From NCBI RefSeq assembly GCF_004331695.1, contig NZ_SJSL01000002.1, positions 310,001-374,000 of the forward strand: a DNA stretch of 64,000 nt, given 5' to 3'. This document shows, piece after piece, positions 26,978-35,982 of this stretch (positions are counted from its first letter, which is position 1; every line of letters starts with the position of its first letter). Position numbers and translations under genes: made by a program. The notes below the pieces were generated by a model, which had not been told where the DNA came from, searched no databases, and saw only the letters and a program-made list of their open reading frames with translations. This DNA comes from Pedobacter psychroterrae. GTDB lineage: Bacteria > Bacteroidota > Bacteroidia > Sphingobacteriales > Sphingobacteriaceae.

Positions 26978-27445
26978 ATGGAAAAGCAGGTAATAAATAT
27001 ACTTTATATTGATGATGAGGAACACAACTTAAATGCATTCAAAGCTTCATTCAGGAGATTATTTAATGTATATACTGCACAGTCGGCAGCTGAGGCGCTT
27101 ACCATTTTGCAGGAAAAGAATGATATTCATATTATTGTTACCGACCAGCGGATGCCCCAGATGACAGGGGTGCAGTTTTTAGAGTCGATCATCCATACCT
27201 ATCCAGATCCCATAAGGATATTGCTTACCGGATATTCAGATATTTCTGCTGTAATAGATGCCATCAATAAAGGGCAAGTGTACCTGTATATCACCAAACC
27301 ATGGCAGGAGATAGAATTGCGCTTTAATCTGGAAAAAGCTTACGAAATATTTGCTTTAAGAAAAGAGAACAAACAGTTGAATGCCGATCTATTGCGGGTT
27401 AACGAACAGCTTGAATTTATGCTGCGGCAAAAATTATTGTCCTGA
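26978..27445 (+). CDS. Response regulator, receiver plus C-terminal coiled coil
   Basis: 155 residues. Receiver of the RpfG-like subtype: ILYIDDEEHNLNAFKASF, phospho-Asp56 in IIVTDQRMPQMTG, LLTGYSD and ITKPW. The last 35 residues are a charged heptad-like helix (EIFALRKENKQLNADLL), with no enzyme or DNA-binding domain. It is divergent from the E1-nitroreductase operon. The receiver is close in sequence to those of the protein at 27637 and the hybrid kinase at 20633, so one kinase may feed all three. Confidence 0.9.
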   Translation: MEKQVINILYIDDEEHNLNAFKASFRRLFNVYTAQSAAEALTILQEKNDIHIIVTDQRMPQMTGVQFLESIIHTYPDPIRILLTGYSDISAVIDAINKGQVYLYITKPWQEIELRFNLEKAYEIFALRKENKQLNADLLRVNEQLEFMLRQKLLS

Positions 27446-27636
27446 TCTAGTGTAATCGCATAGTAAAATTATTATATCAGGGAACGTTAAAGGCGCAGTT
27501 TAGTGGTTTTAATACAGATATGAGGCAGTAAAACCTTAACCCCTTAGCATCGCTCAATTTCATTATTGTAGTTTTTCAAAAAATTTCATAGATTTAATTA
27601 GAAATATTTTTTAGGCCAAAACTATAATCGCATTAT

Positions 27637-28104
27637 ATGAATTCCGATGCATCAGTAAATGTTTTGTATGTAGATGACGAGATTCATAATCTGAATTCCT
27701 TTAAGGCGGGTTTTAGGCGACTATTTAATGTATTTACAGCTGAATCAGCGGTAGAAGGGCGGAAGATTCTTGAAACTGAGGATATCCATGTTATCGTTAC
27801 GGATCAGCGCATGCCCGTAACTACCGGAATTGAATTTCTTGAATCAATCATCCCTGATTTTCCTGAACCAATACGTATATTGCTTACCGGATATGCCGAT
27901 ATTAATGCTGTTATTGATGCGATAAATAGAGGGCAGGTTTATAAGTATATTCAAAAGCCATGGAGAGAAGACGATTTGCAGATCAATATTGAAAAAGCCT
28001 TTGAAATTTATATGCTTAGAAAAGAAAATAGAGAACTAACAGAAAAGCTCCTGATAGCAAATAAACAATTAGAATATCTTTTGAGGCAAGATCCTCCTAG
28101 CTAG
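27637..28104 (+). CDS. Response regulator, receiver plus C-terminal coiled coil (second copy)
   Basis: 155 residues, same length and layout as the protein at 26978: VLYVDDEIHNLNSFKAGF, Asp56 in VIVTDQRMPVTTG, LLTGYADINAVIDAIN, a coiled-coil tail and a matching end (NKQLEYLLRQ against NEQLEFMLRQ). It is evidently a tandem duplicate. The 191-bp gap before it suggests its own promoter. It ends 24 bp before the large type IX secreted protein and is probably co-transcribed with it, which ties the signalling group to surface output. Confidence 0.9.
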   Translation: MNSDASVNVLYVDDEIHNLNSFKAGFRRLFNVFTAESAVEGRKILETEDIHVIVTDQRMPVTTGIEFLESIIPDFPEPIRILLTGYADINAVIDAINRGQVYKYIQKPWREDDLQINIEKAFEIYMLRKENRELTEKLLIANKQLEYLLRQDPPS

Positions 28105-28128
28105 TCCTTCTCGTATATTAAGAAAATT

Positions 28129-31100
28129 ATGAATAAGTGGGGATTGATTTTCTTGTTATTTTGTCTTACTGTCTTTTTAAAAGAAGCAAAGTCTCAGAAT
28201 ATTTCTAATGAAGGAACAGACTTTTGGGCGGTATTTCCATCTCATGACCCATCCCTCGATCTTATAACTAGACTTCCTGCACTTGCTAATATTACAATTT
28301 ATGTAACTGCAAAATCTGCTTCCTTCGTGACAGTAAGGTGTGGCTCTGCTGCCCCTATCTCCAAGCCCATTCCGGCAAATACTGCGGTACCCTTTGTGGT
28401 CAATCGTTCACAGGCCTACATAGACCAGACTGAAGCCAATGCTGATGCCCCCTACAATAATCGTGGTATCCATATAGAAGTACGCAATGGATTTCCCAAA
28501 GTTGCCGTCTATGCGCATATATTTGCAGGCTTCCGTTCTGCTGCGTCATTAATACTTCCCGTAGAATCATTGGGCCAGAAATACATGTCCATGAACTATA
28601 CTCAGACGCTGGGGGGAAATAATTTACTTACCCTCGTAGCGACCGAGGACAATACCCGGCTTTTAATTAATGATAATGGGAATGTAAAGGAAGTAGATTT
28701 TAAAAAAGCCGGAGAAATATTCGAATATATGGCGGTAAGTGGACGTGATCTAACAGGAGTTACCGTGGAAGTCGATCCTTCGTCTCCGGATAACTGTACT
28801 AAACGTTTTGCTGCTTTTTCAGGGAGTACTTCTGTCTCAATTGGTTGCGTCGAGCGACCAGATCTCTCCAGGGATCCGCTTTTTCAGCAGCTTTATCCTA
28901 CCGTCAGTTGGGGGAAAGAATATGGCGTTGCCCCGTTTATTGACAGACGGTACATTGCCCGGATACTTGCGGAAGAAAATAATACTGTGGTCAAAATTAA
29001 CGGTGTAGTCATTGCTACGCTTGGGAAAGGCCAGTTTTATACGACTGAAGAAAAGATCGAGGGTATTTTTGTTTCTGCATCAAAACGGGTAAGTGTTGCT
29101 CAATATTCACTTACCCAAAAATGTTCAGGTATAGATGGTTTTTTGAAACATGGAGACCCCGAAATGGTATTGCTTAATCCCATAGAATTCAATATCAAAG
29201 CAGTTACTATGTTTTCGTCAACTGCTGAGGCCATAGCCGAACGCTATATCAATGTGATTATAAAAACCAAAGCTAGAAATACGTTTAGGATAAATGGTGC
29301 TTTGGTACAGAATGGCTGGAAGAGCTTTCCTTCAAATCCCGACTATTCTTACCAGCAGTTGCCTATTACAGAAATAAGCTCCAACCTCTCAGCCGCAGAA
29401 GGTTTCAATGCCATAGCTTACGGTTTCGGAGATGCAGAATCATATGCATATTCTGCCGGTACCAATCTGGCGGCAAATAATTATTTACTCATAAACAATA
29501 CGATAACAAATATTGATGCCCCCAATGCCTGCATTGATCAGCCTTCTGATTTTAAGATCATTCTTCCTTATATAGCTCAAAGGATTAGTTGGCAGTTGAA
29601 TAATGAAGCAGCCATACCCGGATCACTAACTTATAAAGAAGTGATCACAACCTCAGGTGAAGTAGCGTACCAGTATTCACTTAATCAAGACAGAAAATTT
29701 ACTGAATTACGTACCGAGCGGATAAAGGTCATAGCTGAAGCACCAAATGCCAATAATTGTCTGGCTGGTGATATAGAATATAATTTTGAGTTTGAGGTAT
29801 ATCCCATTCCTAGCGTCGATTTTAGTCTGGATGCCTTGTCTTGTCCAGATGCTGAACTTCCCTTTACAGACAGAAGCAATTCCAATATAGCTGACAAACC
29901 TATAAACAAATGGCTTTGGCATTTTGGTGATGGCGAGACTTCTACCGAGCAGAATCCTGTGCATTTATACAAGCAAAGTGGAGAATATACGGTTACCTTA
30001 TTTGCCGGACTAGATGACGGTTGTATGAATGAAATAGTCAAAAAAATCACCATCTTACCAAAAATTAACGCGGGTTTTCAAGTTGCGGCCCAGGGGTGTG
30101 TAAATACTGATCTGCTGTTGACAGACCAATCTTCGGTAGCTAGCGGTACCATAGTAAAATGGACATGGGATTTTGGAGATGGTAAAACTCCTGTAGTCAG
30201 AACCAGCAAAATACCTTTTGGCTATCAATATACGCAGTCAGGCACCTATACCATCACACTTGTCGCCGAGACAGCCAATAGCTGCGTTAGCCTGGCTACA
30301 CAGCAAGAAGTGATTATCTACGATCTTTCCAACTCAGATTTCCTGCTCCCCGAAGTGTGTGCTGAAGATGACCTCGCGATTTTTATCAATAAATCAGGAA
30401 ATCAACAAGGGAATACAGCAGGCCTGACTTTTACCTGGGATTTTGGTGATCCTGCTTCTGGAGCGGCCAACACTTCTACACAAGTTAACGGCGCTCACAA
30501 GTATGGGATGGCTGGTCAGTATATTGTAACGCTGACAGTGAGAAATACAAGTGGCTGCAGCACTATATTAAAAAAGAACTTTACAGTTAATGGATCACAG
30601 ATCACCGCCAGTTTTGACATACTTAGTCCCACTACTACCTGCGGCAACAAAGTGGTCATGGTAAAAAATAATTCAAGTGTAAACTCCGGGGTGATCACAA
30701 AAATAGCCTGGTATATGGATGTTGTAAACCGGCCAAATGAAGTAATAATTGACGAAGAACCTGAACCGGGAGAAGCATACGAATACCTTTATCCAAACTT
30801 TACGACACCTTTTCCCAAAGTAGTGACCGTCCGGTTAGTAGCTTATTCGGGTACAAAATGCAGTGAAATCATCGAAAAGCAGATTACACTCCAACCTTCG
30901 CCGATACTTGTTTTTGACAATATGCCAGATGTCTGTCTGAACGCCGGAAAATTGACTGTTGTACAAGCAAAAGAAACACTTGGGGTGCCGGGCCAAAGTT
31001 CCCTCAGTGGACCGGGGATGGATACGGATGGTAAATTTGACCCGATGCTGGCTGGCTTGGGGGCACATACCTTAACTTTTAACTTTACCACAGCTGATGG

Positions 31101-31641
31101 CTGTACAGACACAGTCAGACAAACCATCACCGTTAACCCAATCCCCATTCTGACTATAGATAGTGAAATTTATGTGCTTGCCGGTGGAAAAAGGAAGATA
31201 GTTGCCAGTGCTACGGGCGATGGTCTGACATTTAAATGGTCACCTTCAATCGGTCTTGATAGAGACGATGTATTAAACCCAACAGTAACCGGAGAAGAAG
31301 ATATGGTGTATACCCTTACGGTATCTACTGCGCAAGGTTGTAACATTGTTAAGCTTATAAAACTAAATGTCCTGGAGGGACTAAAACCAGCTAATGCATT
31401 TAGCCCTAATGGCGACGGTGCAAATGATACCTGGTTGATCGAATATGTGGACACCTACCCCGATGTGACCGTTCAGATTTTTACCCGTCAGGGTGTTCGT
31501 ATATTTTACAGTAAGGGTTATGCTGAGCCTTTTGATGGAAATTTTAAAAATGAAGCTTTACCTGTCGGAACTTATTACTATATTATCAATCCAAATAATA
31601 AAAAGAAAAGCATAACGGGATCATTAACTATATTAAGGTAA
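28129..31641 (+). CDS. Type IX secreted multi-PKD surface protein with type B C-terminal domain
   Basis: 1170 residues. Signal peptide (about 1-23), then a region starting SNEGTDFWAVFPSH that resembles the IgGFc-binding N-terminal domain found in large Bacteroidota surface proteins (to about 430). PKD domains follow at about 560-650, 650-735 and 740-820, with WHFGDGETST, WTWDFGDGKT and FTWDFGDPAS. The C-terminus has NAFSPNGDGANDTW and LPVGTYYYIINP, the gliding-motility/type B sorting domain. It should be exported by the type IX system and kept at the surface, possibly for adhesion. The PorP/SprF gene follows after 1 bp. Confidence 0.93.
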   Translation: MNKWGLIFLLFCLTVFLKEAKSQNISNEGTDFWAVFPSHDPSLDLITRLPALANITIYVTAKSASFVTVRCGSAAPISKPIPANTAVPFVVNRSQAYIDQTEANADAPYNNRGIHIEVRNGFPKVAVYAHIFAGFRSAASLILPVESLGQKYMSMNYTQTLGGNNLLTLVATEDNTRLLINDNGNVKEVDFKKAGEIFEYMAVSGRDLTGVTVEVDPSSPDNCTKRFAAFSGSTSVSIGCVERPDLSRDPLFQQLYPTVSWGKEYGVAPFIDRRYIARILAEENNTVVKINGVVIATLGKGQFYTTEEKIEGIFVSASKRVSVAQYSLTQKCSGIDGFLKHGDPEMVLLNPIEFNIKAVTMFSSTAEAIAERYINVIIKTKARNTFRINGALVQNGWKSFPSNPDYSYQQLPITEISSNLSAAEGFNAIAYGFGDAESYAYSAGTNLAANNYLLINNTITNIDAPNACIDQPSDFKIILPYIAQRISWQLNNEAAIPGSLTYKEVITTSGEVAYQYSLNQDRKFTELRTERIKVIAEAPNANNCLAGDIEYNFEFEVYPIPSVDFSLDALSCPDAELPFTDRSNSNIADKPINKWLWHFGDGETSTEQNPVHLYKQSGEYTVTLFAGLDDGCMNEIVKKITILPKINAGFQVAAQGCVNTDLLLTDQSSVASGTIVKWTWDFGDGKTPVVRTSKIPFGYQYTQSGTYTITLVAETANSCVSLATQQEVIIYDLSNSDFLLPEVCAEDDLAIFINKSGNQQGNTAGLTFTWDFGDPASGAANTSTQVNGAHKYGMAGQYIVTLTVRNTSGCSTILKKNFTVNGSQITASFDILSPTTTCGNKVVMVKNNSSVNSGVITKIAWYMDVVNRPNEVIIDEEPEPGEAYEYLYPNFTTPFPKVVTVRLVAYSGTKCSEIIEKQITLQPSPILVFDNMPDVCLNAGKLTVVQAKETLGVPGQSSLSGPGMDTDGKFDPMLAGLGAHTLTFNFTTADGCTDTVRQTITVNPIPILTIDSEIYVLAGGKRKIVASATGDGLTFKWSPSIGLDRDDVLNPTVTGEEDMVYTLTVSTAQGCNIVKLIKLNVLEGLKPANAFSPNGDGANDTWLIEYVDTYPDVTVQIFTRQGVRIFYSKGYAEPFDGNFKNEALPVGTYYYIINPNNKKKSITGSLTILR

Positions 31642-31642
31642 A

Positions 31643-32659
31643 TTGAAAATTTCAAGCTATATAATATTCCTATTATTGATGCTGAGCATCAATGCTGATG
31701 CACAACAAAGGCCTCATTACACTCAATATATATTTAATAATTACCTGCTCAATCCTGCCCTGAGCGGAATGGAGAATTATACTGATGTAAAATTGGGTTA
31801 TCGTAAACAGTGGACAGGTATTGATGATGCACCTAAAACTTCATTTGTGTCGGCCAACTGGAGCCTTGGGGGCGAGTATCTATGGAGAAATGCACTTTCA
31901 TTACCTGAAAAGGGTGAAGATCCGATGAGCAGGAATTATATGCAAAACTATACAGCTTCTCCTGCACATCACGGGGTGGGAGTAGTAGTAGTTATGGATG
32001 ATGTAGGCCCATTATCAAGAATAGATGCAAGCCTTACTTACGCATATCATCTGCAATTAGGCCAGCGGCTTAATTTGTCCGTAGGCGTAGCTGCAGGAAT
32101 TTCCAGAATTGGCCTGGATATTAATGCGCTAGATTTTGGGCCAATTGAGGATCCTGCCGTTAGAAATACGATCGTAAGTCAGATCAAACCTGATCTTGGA
32201 GTAGGCCTATGGCTATATGGATCCAGTTTTTTTGCAGGGGCATCCATACAACAGATCCTGCCTCAGAAACTGGTGTTTACTGGTGTGCCTACTGAGTTTA
32301 GTACTGGAAAGGAGATTCCCCATTTTTTTGTGACTACTGGTTACAGGTTCTTCATTGCTGAAGATATTGCTGCAACGCCTTCAGTCATGGTAAAGCATGC
32401 GAGTCCTGCACCAATGTCTCTGGATGCGAATTTAAAGATTTCATTCAAAGACAGGCTTTGGGTAGGGGGTAGCTACCGGAAAAATGATTCTTACTCCGGT
32501 ATGGTAGGGGTAAATATCAATAAGCTAGTGAATCTTACCTATGCATATGATTTTGTAACATCCCAATTAAATACAGTAAGTAATGGCAGCCACGAAATCG
32601 TATTAGGGCTGCAGCTGAATAATGTATATGAAGTGCTGAGCTCCAATAAAATGTGGTAG
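31643..32659 (+). CDS. PorP/SprF family outer-membrane protein
   Basis: 338 residues with signal peptide (IIFLLLMLSINADAQQ) and the family hallmark RPHYTQYIFNNYLLNPALSG followed by YRKQWTGIDDAP. It is a beta-barrel that helps attach or secrete its type B CTD partner, here the gene just upstream. The start codon is TTG at 31643, 1 bp after the previous stop; no better in-frame ATG precedes the signal peptide, so translation is probably coupled. Confidence 0.93.
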   Translation: MKISSYIIFLLLMLSINADAQQRPHYTQYIFNNYLLNPALSGMENYTDVKLGYRKQWTGIDDAPKTSFVSANWSLGGEYLWRNALSLPEKGEDPMSRNYMQNYTASPAHHGVGVVVVMDDVGPLSRIDASLTYAYHLQLGQRLNLSVGVAAGISRIGLDINALDFGPIEDPAVRNTIVSQIKPDLGVGLWLYGSSFFAGASIQQILPQKLVFTGVPTEFSTGKEIPHFFVTTGYRFFIAEDIAATPSVMVKHASPAPMSLDANLKISFKDRLWVGGSYRKNDSYSGMVGVNINKLVNLTYAYDFVTSQLNTVSNGSHEIVLGLQLNNVYEVLSSNKMW

Positions 32660-32689
32660 CAGATTAAAAGCCTCCTGATAAAGATGTTC

Positions 32690-34162
32690 TTAAAGCTCTT
32701 TCCTTAATCTCGCTACCGGAATATTCATTTGCTCTCTATACTTGGCTACTGTTCTTCTTGCGATATTATAACCTCTGTCTTTAAGTATTTCAGTCAATTT
32801 CTCATCTGCAAGTGGTTTACGCTTATCCTCATTGCCTATACAGTCTTCCAGGATCTTTTTAACCTCTTTATTGGATACCTCTTCACCACTTTCCGTCTGA
32901 ATAGCTTCAGAGAAAAACGATTTTAACAGAAACGTACCAAATTCAGTCTGCACATATTTAGAATTGGCTACCCTGGATACGGTAGAAATATCCATATCTA
33001 TTTTGTCAGCAATATCTTTCAATATCATCGGACGCATTTTTCTTTCATCACCAGTAAGCAGGTACTCGTACTGGTATTGCATAATAGCATTCATTGTTTT
33101 CAGCAGCGTTTGCTGCCTTTGCTTAATCGCATCGATAAACCATTTAGCCGAATCCAGCTTTTGCTTCACAAATTGTACGGCTTCCTTAAGTTTCTTGTCT
33201 TTCTGAGAAGCCTTATCGTAATGATCAAACATATCTATATACGAACGGCTTACTCTCAGCTCAGGTGCATTTTTAGAATTCAATGTAAGGATTAGAATGC
33301 CATCGTTATTAGAAACGTGAAAGTCAGGGATTACCTGTAATTGTTTGGTAGTAACCTGATTAGAATCTCCTGGTTTAGGATTGAGTCTTAGGATTTCAGC
33401 AATGATTTCTTTTAGGTCTTCACTGTTTAAGCCTAAAGATTTCTCCAGCTTATCGTAGTGTTTTTTGGTAAACTCATCCAGATAGTGTTCAACTATTTCA
33501 ATCGCCTTCCGGATAATCGGGTTGTTTGGGTCCTTACGTTTCAGCTGTAATGTCAGACATTCCTGCAAATCTCTGGCAGCAATGCCCGGAGGATCAAAAC
33601 TCTGGATCACCTTTAGCATGTCCAATACATCTTCTTCTTCGACCATCACATTTTGAGAAAAGGCAAGATCGTCTATCATCGAGGTTATTGGTCGGCGCAG
33701 GTATCCGTCATCATCCAAACTTCCTATTATTTGCTTTCCTATTATGAAATCATGATCTGACAAAGGAACCAGATCCAGCTGTTCCTGCAAACTCTCAAAA
33801 AAGGTGCTTTCTATTGCAATAGGAGTTTCCTTTTTTTCTTCGTCATCATCATTGTTGTTATAAGATGTGCTATAATCGTTGACATTGTCATCTTGAAGGT
33901 AATCGTCTACATTAAACTCATCAGTGTTTTCTTCTTTCGAGCCAGCATCATATTCCTCAGGCCCGTCGTTTAGGTCATCATATTCATTTTTCGGTTCTTC
34001 AGCAATCATCAGGCTTGGATCTTCAAGGGCCGGATTTTCCTCAAGTTCTTCTTTAATTCGTGTATCTAATGCGACAGTTGGCACCTGCAGCAATTTTATA
34101 AATTGAATTTGCTGAGGGGATAATTTTTGAAGTAGTTTTTGTTGTAGATGTTGTTTTAGCAT
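32690..34162 (-). CDS. rpoN: RNA polymerase sigma-54 factor
   Basis: 490 residues. The N-terminal activator-contact region is Gln/Leu-rich (LSPQQIQFIKLLQVP, EELEENPALED), then an acidic linker rich in Asp, Glu and Asn (about 60-110), the core-binding domain (GSLDDDGYLRRP) and the C-terminal RpoN box ARRTVAKYREQMNIP. It directs transcription from -24/-12 promoters with the help of AAA+ activators, none of which is in this window. Its end faces the convergent PorP/SprF gene 30 bp away. Confidence 0.96.
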   Translation of the reverse strand: MLKQHLQQKLLQKLSPQQIQFIKLLQVPTVALDTRIKEELEENPALEDPSLMIAEEPKNEYDDLNDGPEEYDAGSKEENTDEFNVDDYLQDDNVNDYSTSYNNNDDDEEKKETPIAIESTFFESLQEQLDLVPLSDHDFIIGKQIIGSLDDDGYLRRPITSMIDDLAFSQNVMVEEEDVLDMLKVIQSFDPPGIAARDLQECLTLQLKRKDPNNPIIRKAIEIVEHYLDEFTKKHYDKLEKSLGLNSEDLKEIIAEILRLNPKPGDSNQVTTKQLQVIPDFHVSNNDGILILTLNSKNAPELRVSRSYIDMFDHYDKASQKDKKLKEAVQFVKQKLDSAKWFIDAIKQRQQTLLKTMNAIMQYQYEYLLTGDERKMRPMILKDIADKIDMDISTVSRVANSKYVQTEFGTFLLKSFFSEAIQTESGEEVSNKEVKKILEDCIGNEDKRKPLADEKLTEILKDRGYNIARRTVAKYREQMNIPVARLRKEL

Positions 34163-34190
34163 ATGTGGCAGAAATGGTATTAACCAATGT

Positions 34191-34198
34191 CAAAAATA
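34191..34198 (-). promoter_or_regulatory. -7 element of rpoN
   Basis: Minus-strand TATTTTTG, an exact TAnnTTTG match 28 bp upstream of the rpoN ATG. No clear -33 TTTG. Confidence 0.45.
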
Positions 34199-34238
34199 CG
34201 TATTTTCGTTAAGATAACAGAAATTTGTTAAACCTGTT

Positions 34239-35630
34239 TTACACTTTAGGCTCCCAACCCTTTTCATAAGTACGGCTCCATAACCTTTGCGCATCCTTAT
34301 CTCCAATAATATGGCCATTTTTAGCGTCAATCTTTAAATCATGACCTACTCTTAGTGAAATGTTACCCAGCTGCATTGCTACTGTACTTTTGTGACCCAG
34401 TTCTACATCACAGTTAGGGCGTCTGTTATTTCTTATCGCATCCAGGAAATCCATTACATGCAAATTATCCATTCCCAGACTTGGACTGGCTGTATTTCTA
34501 CCTTCCATAGTTTCAGCTCCGGTACCTGGCTTAACATCCGCTATCAGTTTGCCCTGTAAGTCATAAATTTTATAGGCATCCTCACCAGTGTCCAGACTTC
34601 CCTTTTCACCATAGAAGATAATTCCTCTTTCCTGTCCTTCAATCTTTCTTCCATTTCGGCTTCTGTTTTCCCACACCAAAGACACATTGCCCGGATAGTC
34701 TATGGCTACTATTTGTGTATCAGGAGTTTCCCAGTCGTCTTTAAATTGATATATACCTCCTGAAGAACTGACGCGGATCGGATAGTCGACACCAAGACCC
34801 CAACGCGCCACATCCACTTCATGTGTTCCATTGTTTAGCGCTTCGCCCGTTCCCCAATGCCAAAACCAGTGCCAGTTGTAATGGATCAGACCATCTTTAT
34901 AAGGCATTCTGGGTGCAGGGCCCTGCCATAAATCATAGTCCAGCCACTCCGGTACATCTCCGGGTTTGAGAAAGTTCTCTTTTCGCGCATTGGTATACCA
35001 GGTTTTAGCCATATAAACACGGCCTATTATTCCTTCATGTAATAATTTAATCCCTTTTGTAAGTGTAGGCGCGGAGCGCCGCTGTGCACCCATCTGTACT
35101 ATGCGGTTGTATTTTCTTGCAGCAGCTACAGCCAGCTCACCTTCATTTGGATTATGGCTTAAGGGTTTTTCCACATATACATGTTTACCTGCCTGACAGG
35201 CCATAATGGTAAGTGGGGCATGCCAATGGTCGGGTGTGGCAGTATAGATAGCATCAATTGTTTTGTCTTCCAAAACTATGCGCAGGTCTTTTTCAGATTT
35301 TGGAGGAGTAGTCTGCCCTGCATCCATAATGGTTTTGATGGCCTTAGGTATTGTTCTTGTATCTACGTCGCAGACTGTAGCAATATGGGTGTTTTTCTGG
35401 CGGGCGAAAGTGCCGCCCATGCTATTGCCCCTGCTGTTTACACCTATCGTAGCCATATTAATTCTTTCGTTGGCACCTATTATATTTCTGTAACTCTTTG
35501 CACTAAATCCTGATCCGGTACCTCCAAAAACGTTCTTTCCCAATGCATTGCCTCCAATGGACAGGGCTGCTGTTCCAATACCTATTTTTTTAATAAAATC
35601 TCTTCTGGAGTTGGTTGTCATATTTTGCAT
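34239..35630 (-). CDS. Gfo/Idh/MocA family oxidoreductase with Tat-type signal
   Basis: 463 residues (460 if the ATG at 35621 is used; both fit). A Tat signal NSRRDFIKKIGIGTAALSIGG is followed by a Rossmann region (INMATIGVNSRGNSMGG) and VEKPLSHNPNEG with the EKP motif. It is longer than the protein at 1225 and of a different subgroup, with a large C-terminal domain rich in Trp (YNWHWFWHWGTGEALNNG). It is probably a periplasmic NAD(P)-dependent oxidoreductase acting on sugars or glycosides. It stands alone; its substrate is unknown. Confidence 0.85.
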   Translation of the reverse strand: MQNMTTNSRRDFIKKIGIGTAALSIGGNALGKNVFGGTGSGFSAKSYRNIIGANERINMATIGVNSRGNSMGGTFARQKNTHIATVCDVDTRTIPKAIKTIMDAGQTTPPKSEKDLRIVLEDKTIDAIYTATPDHWHAPLTIMACQAGKHVYVEKPLSHNPNEGELAVAAARKYNRIVQMGAQRRSAPTLTKGIKLLHEGIIGRVYMAKTWYTNARKENFLKPGDVPEWLDYDLWQGPAPRMPYKDGLIHYNWHWFWHWGTGEALNNGTHEVDVARWGLGVDYPIRVSSSGGIYQFKDDWETPDTQIVAIDYPGNVSLVWENRSRNGRKIEGQERGIIFYGEKGSLDTGEDAYKIYDLQGKLIADVKPGTGAETMEGRNTASPSLGMDNLHVMDFLDAIRNNRRPNCDVELGHKSTVAMQLGNISLRVGHDLKIDAKNGHIIGDKDAQRLWSRTYEKGWEPKV

Positions 35631-35774
35631 ATTTGGTTGATCAATAAATTTAGTAAAACAATCTGGGATTTAGTTCATTTTAAGAATAGAGTTAAGAACG
35701 GAAAGAAAAGTAGGTTTGCAACCTTGTTCAAGTAGACGATTTGGTGCCCATTCGCTATGCATTCGCTGTTGACA

Positions 35775-35853
35775 GGGTATTGGCTAAGGGTTGAGGAAGG
35801 GTTGGTTAGGGGTTGGTATACCCCACAGCCCTTCCAACCCTTACTCAATGCCC
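35775..35853. repeat. GC-rich imperfect inverted repeat in a 352-bp intergenic gap
   Basis: GGGTATTG (35775-35782) pairs with CAATGCCC (35846-35853), AAGGGTTGG (35797-35805) with CCAACCCTT (35834-35842), and GGGG (35809-35812) with CCCC (35821-35824). AAGGGTTG is also directly repeated at 35786 and 35797. The plus strand carries four G-runs in a row. Composition differs from the AT-rich surroundings. The rest of the 35631-35982 gap holds no believable gene; frames over the element on both strands look like chance. Confidence 0.65.
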
Positions 35854-35930
35854 TCCGAAGACTTACCCAAGCGTAACCGCATCCCGAACGGATATAGAGG
35901 TGTGTATCTAAGTAAAATGTTCGGAATTCT

Positions 35931-35961
35931 TTTGCTTTTGCTGCCGGATTGTATAACTTTA
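35931..35961 (+). promoter_or_regulatory. Predicted mscL promoter
   Basis: TTTG at 35931-35934, a 19-bp spacer and TAACTTTA at 35954-35961 (one mismatch to TAnnTTTG), 21 bp before the mscL ATG. Confidence 0.5.
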
Positions 35962-35982
35962 GGTAAATCAAATCAATTATCT

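Noticed and set aside
27423..27485. CCTGAT...ATCAGG hairpin after the first REC gene as a terminator
   Set aside because: Arms are about 6 bp with a long loop and there is no T-tract.
35675..35971. 98-codon minus-strand frame and a plus-strand frame through the same gap, extending mscL upstream
   Set aside because: They run through the GC-rich inverted repeat; MscL has its conserved start at 35983 and no homology-like motif is seen in either frame.
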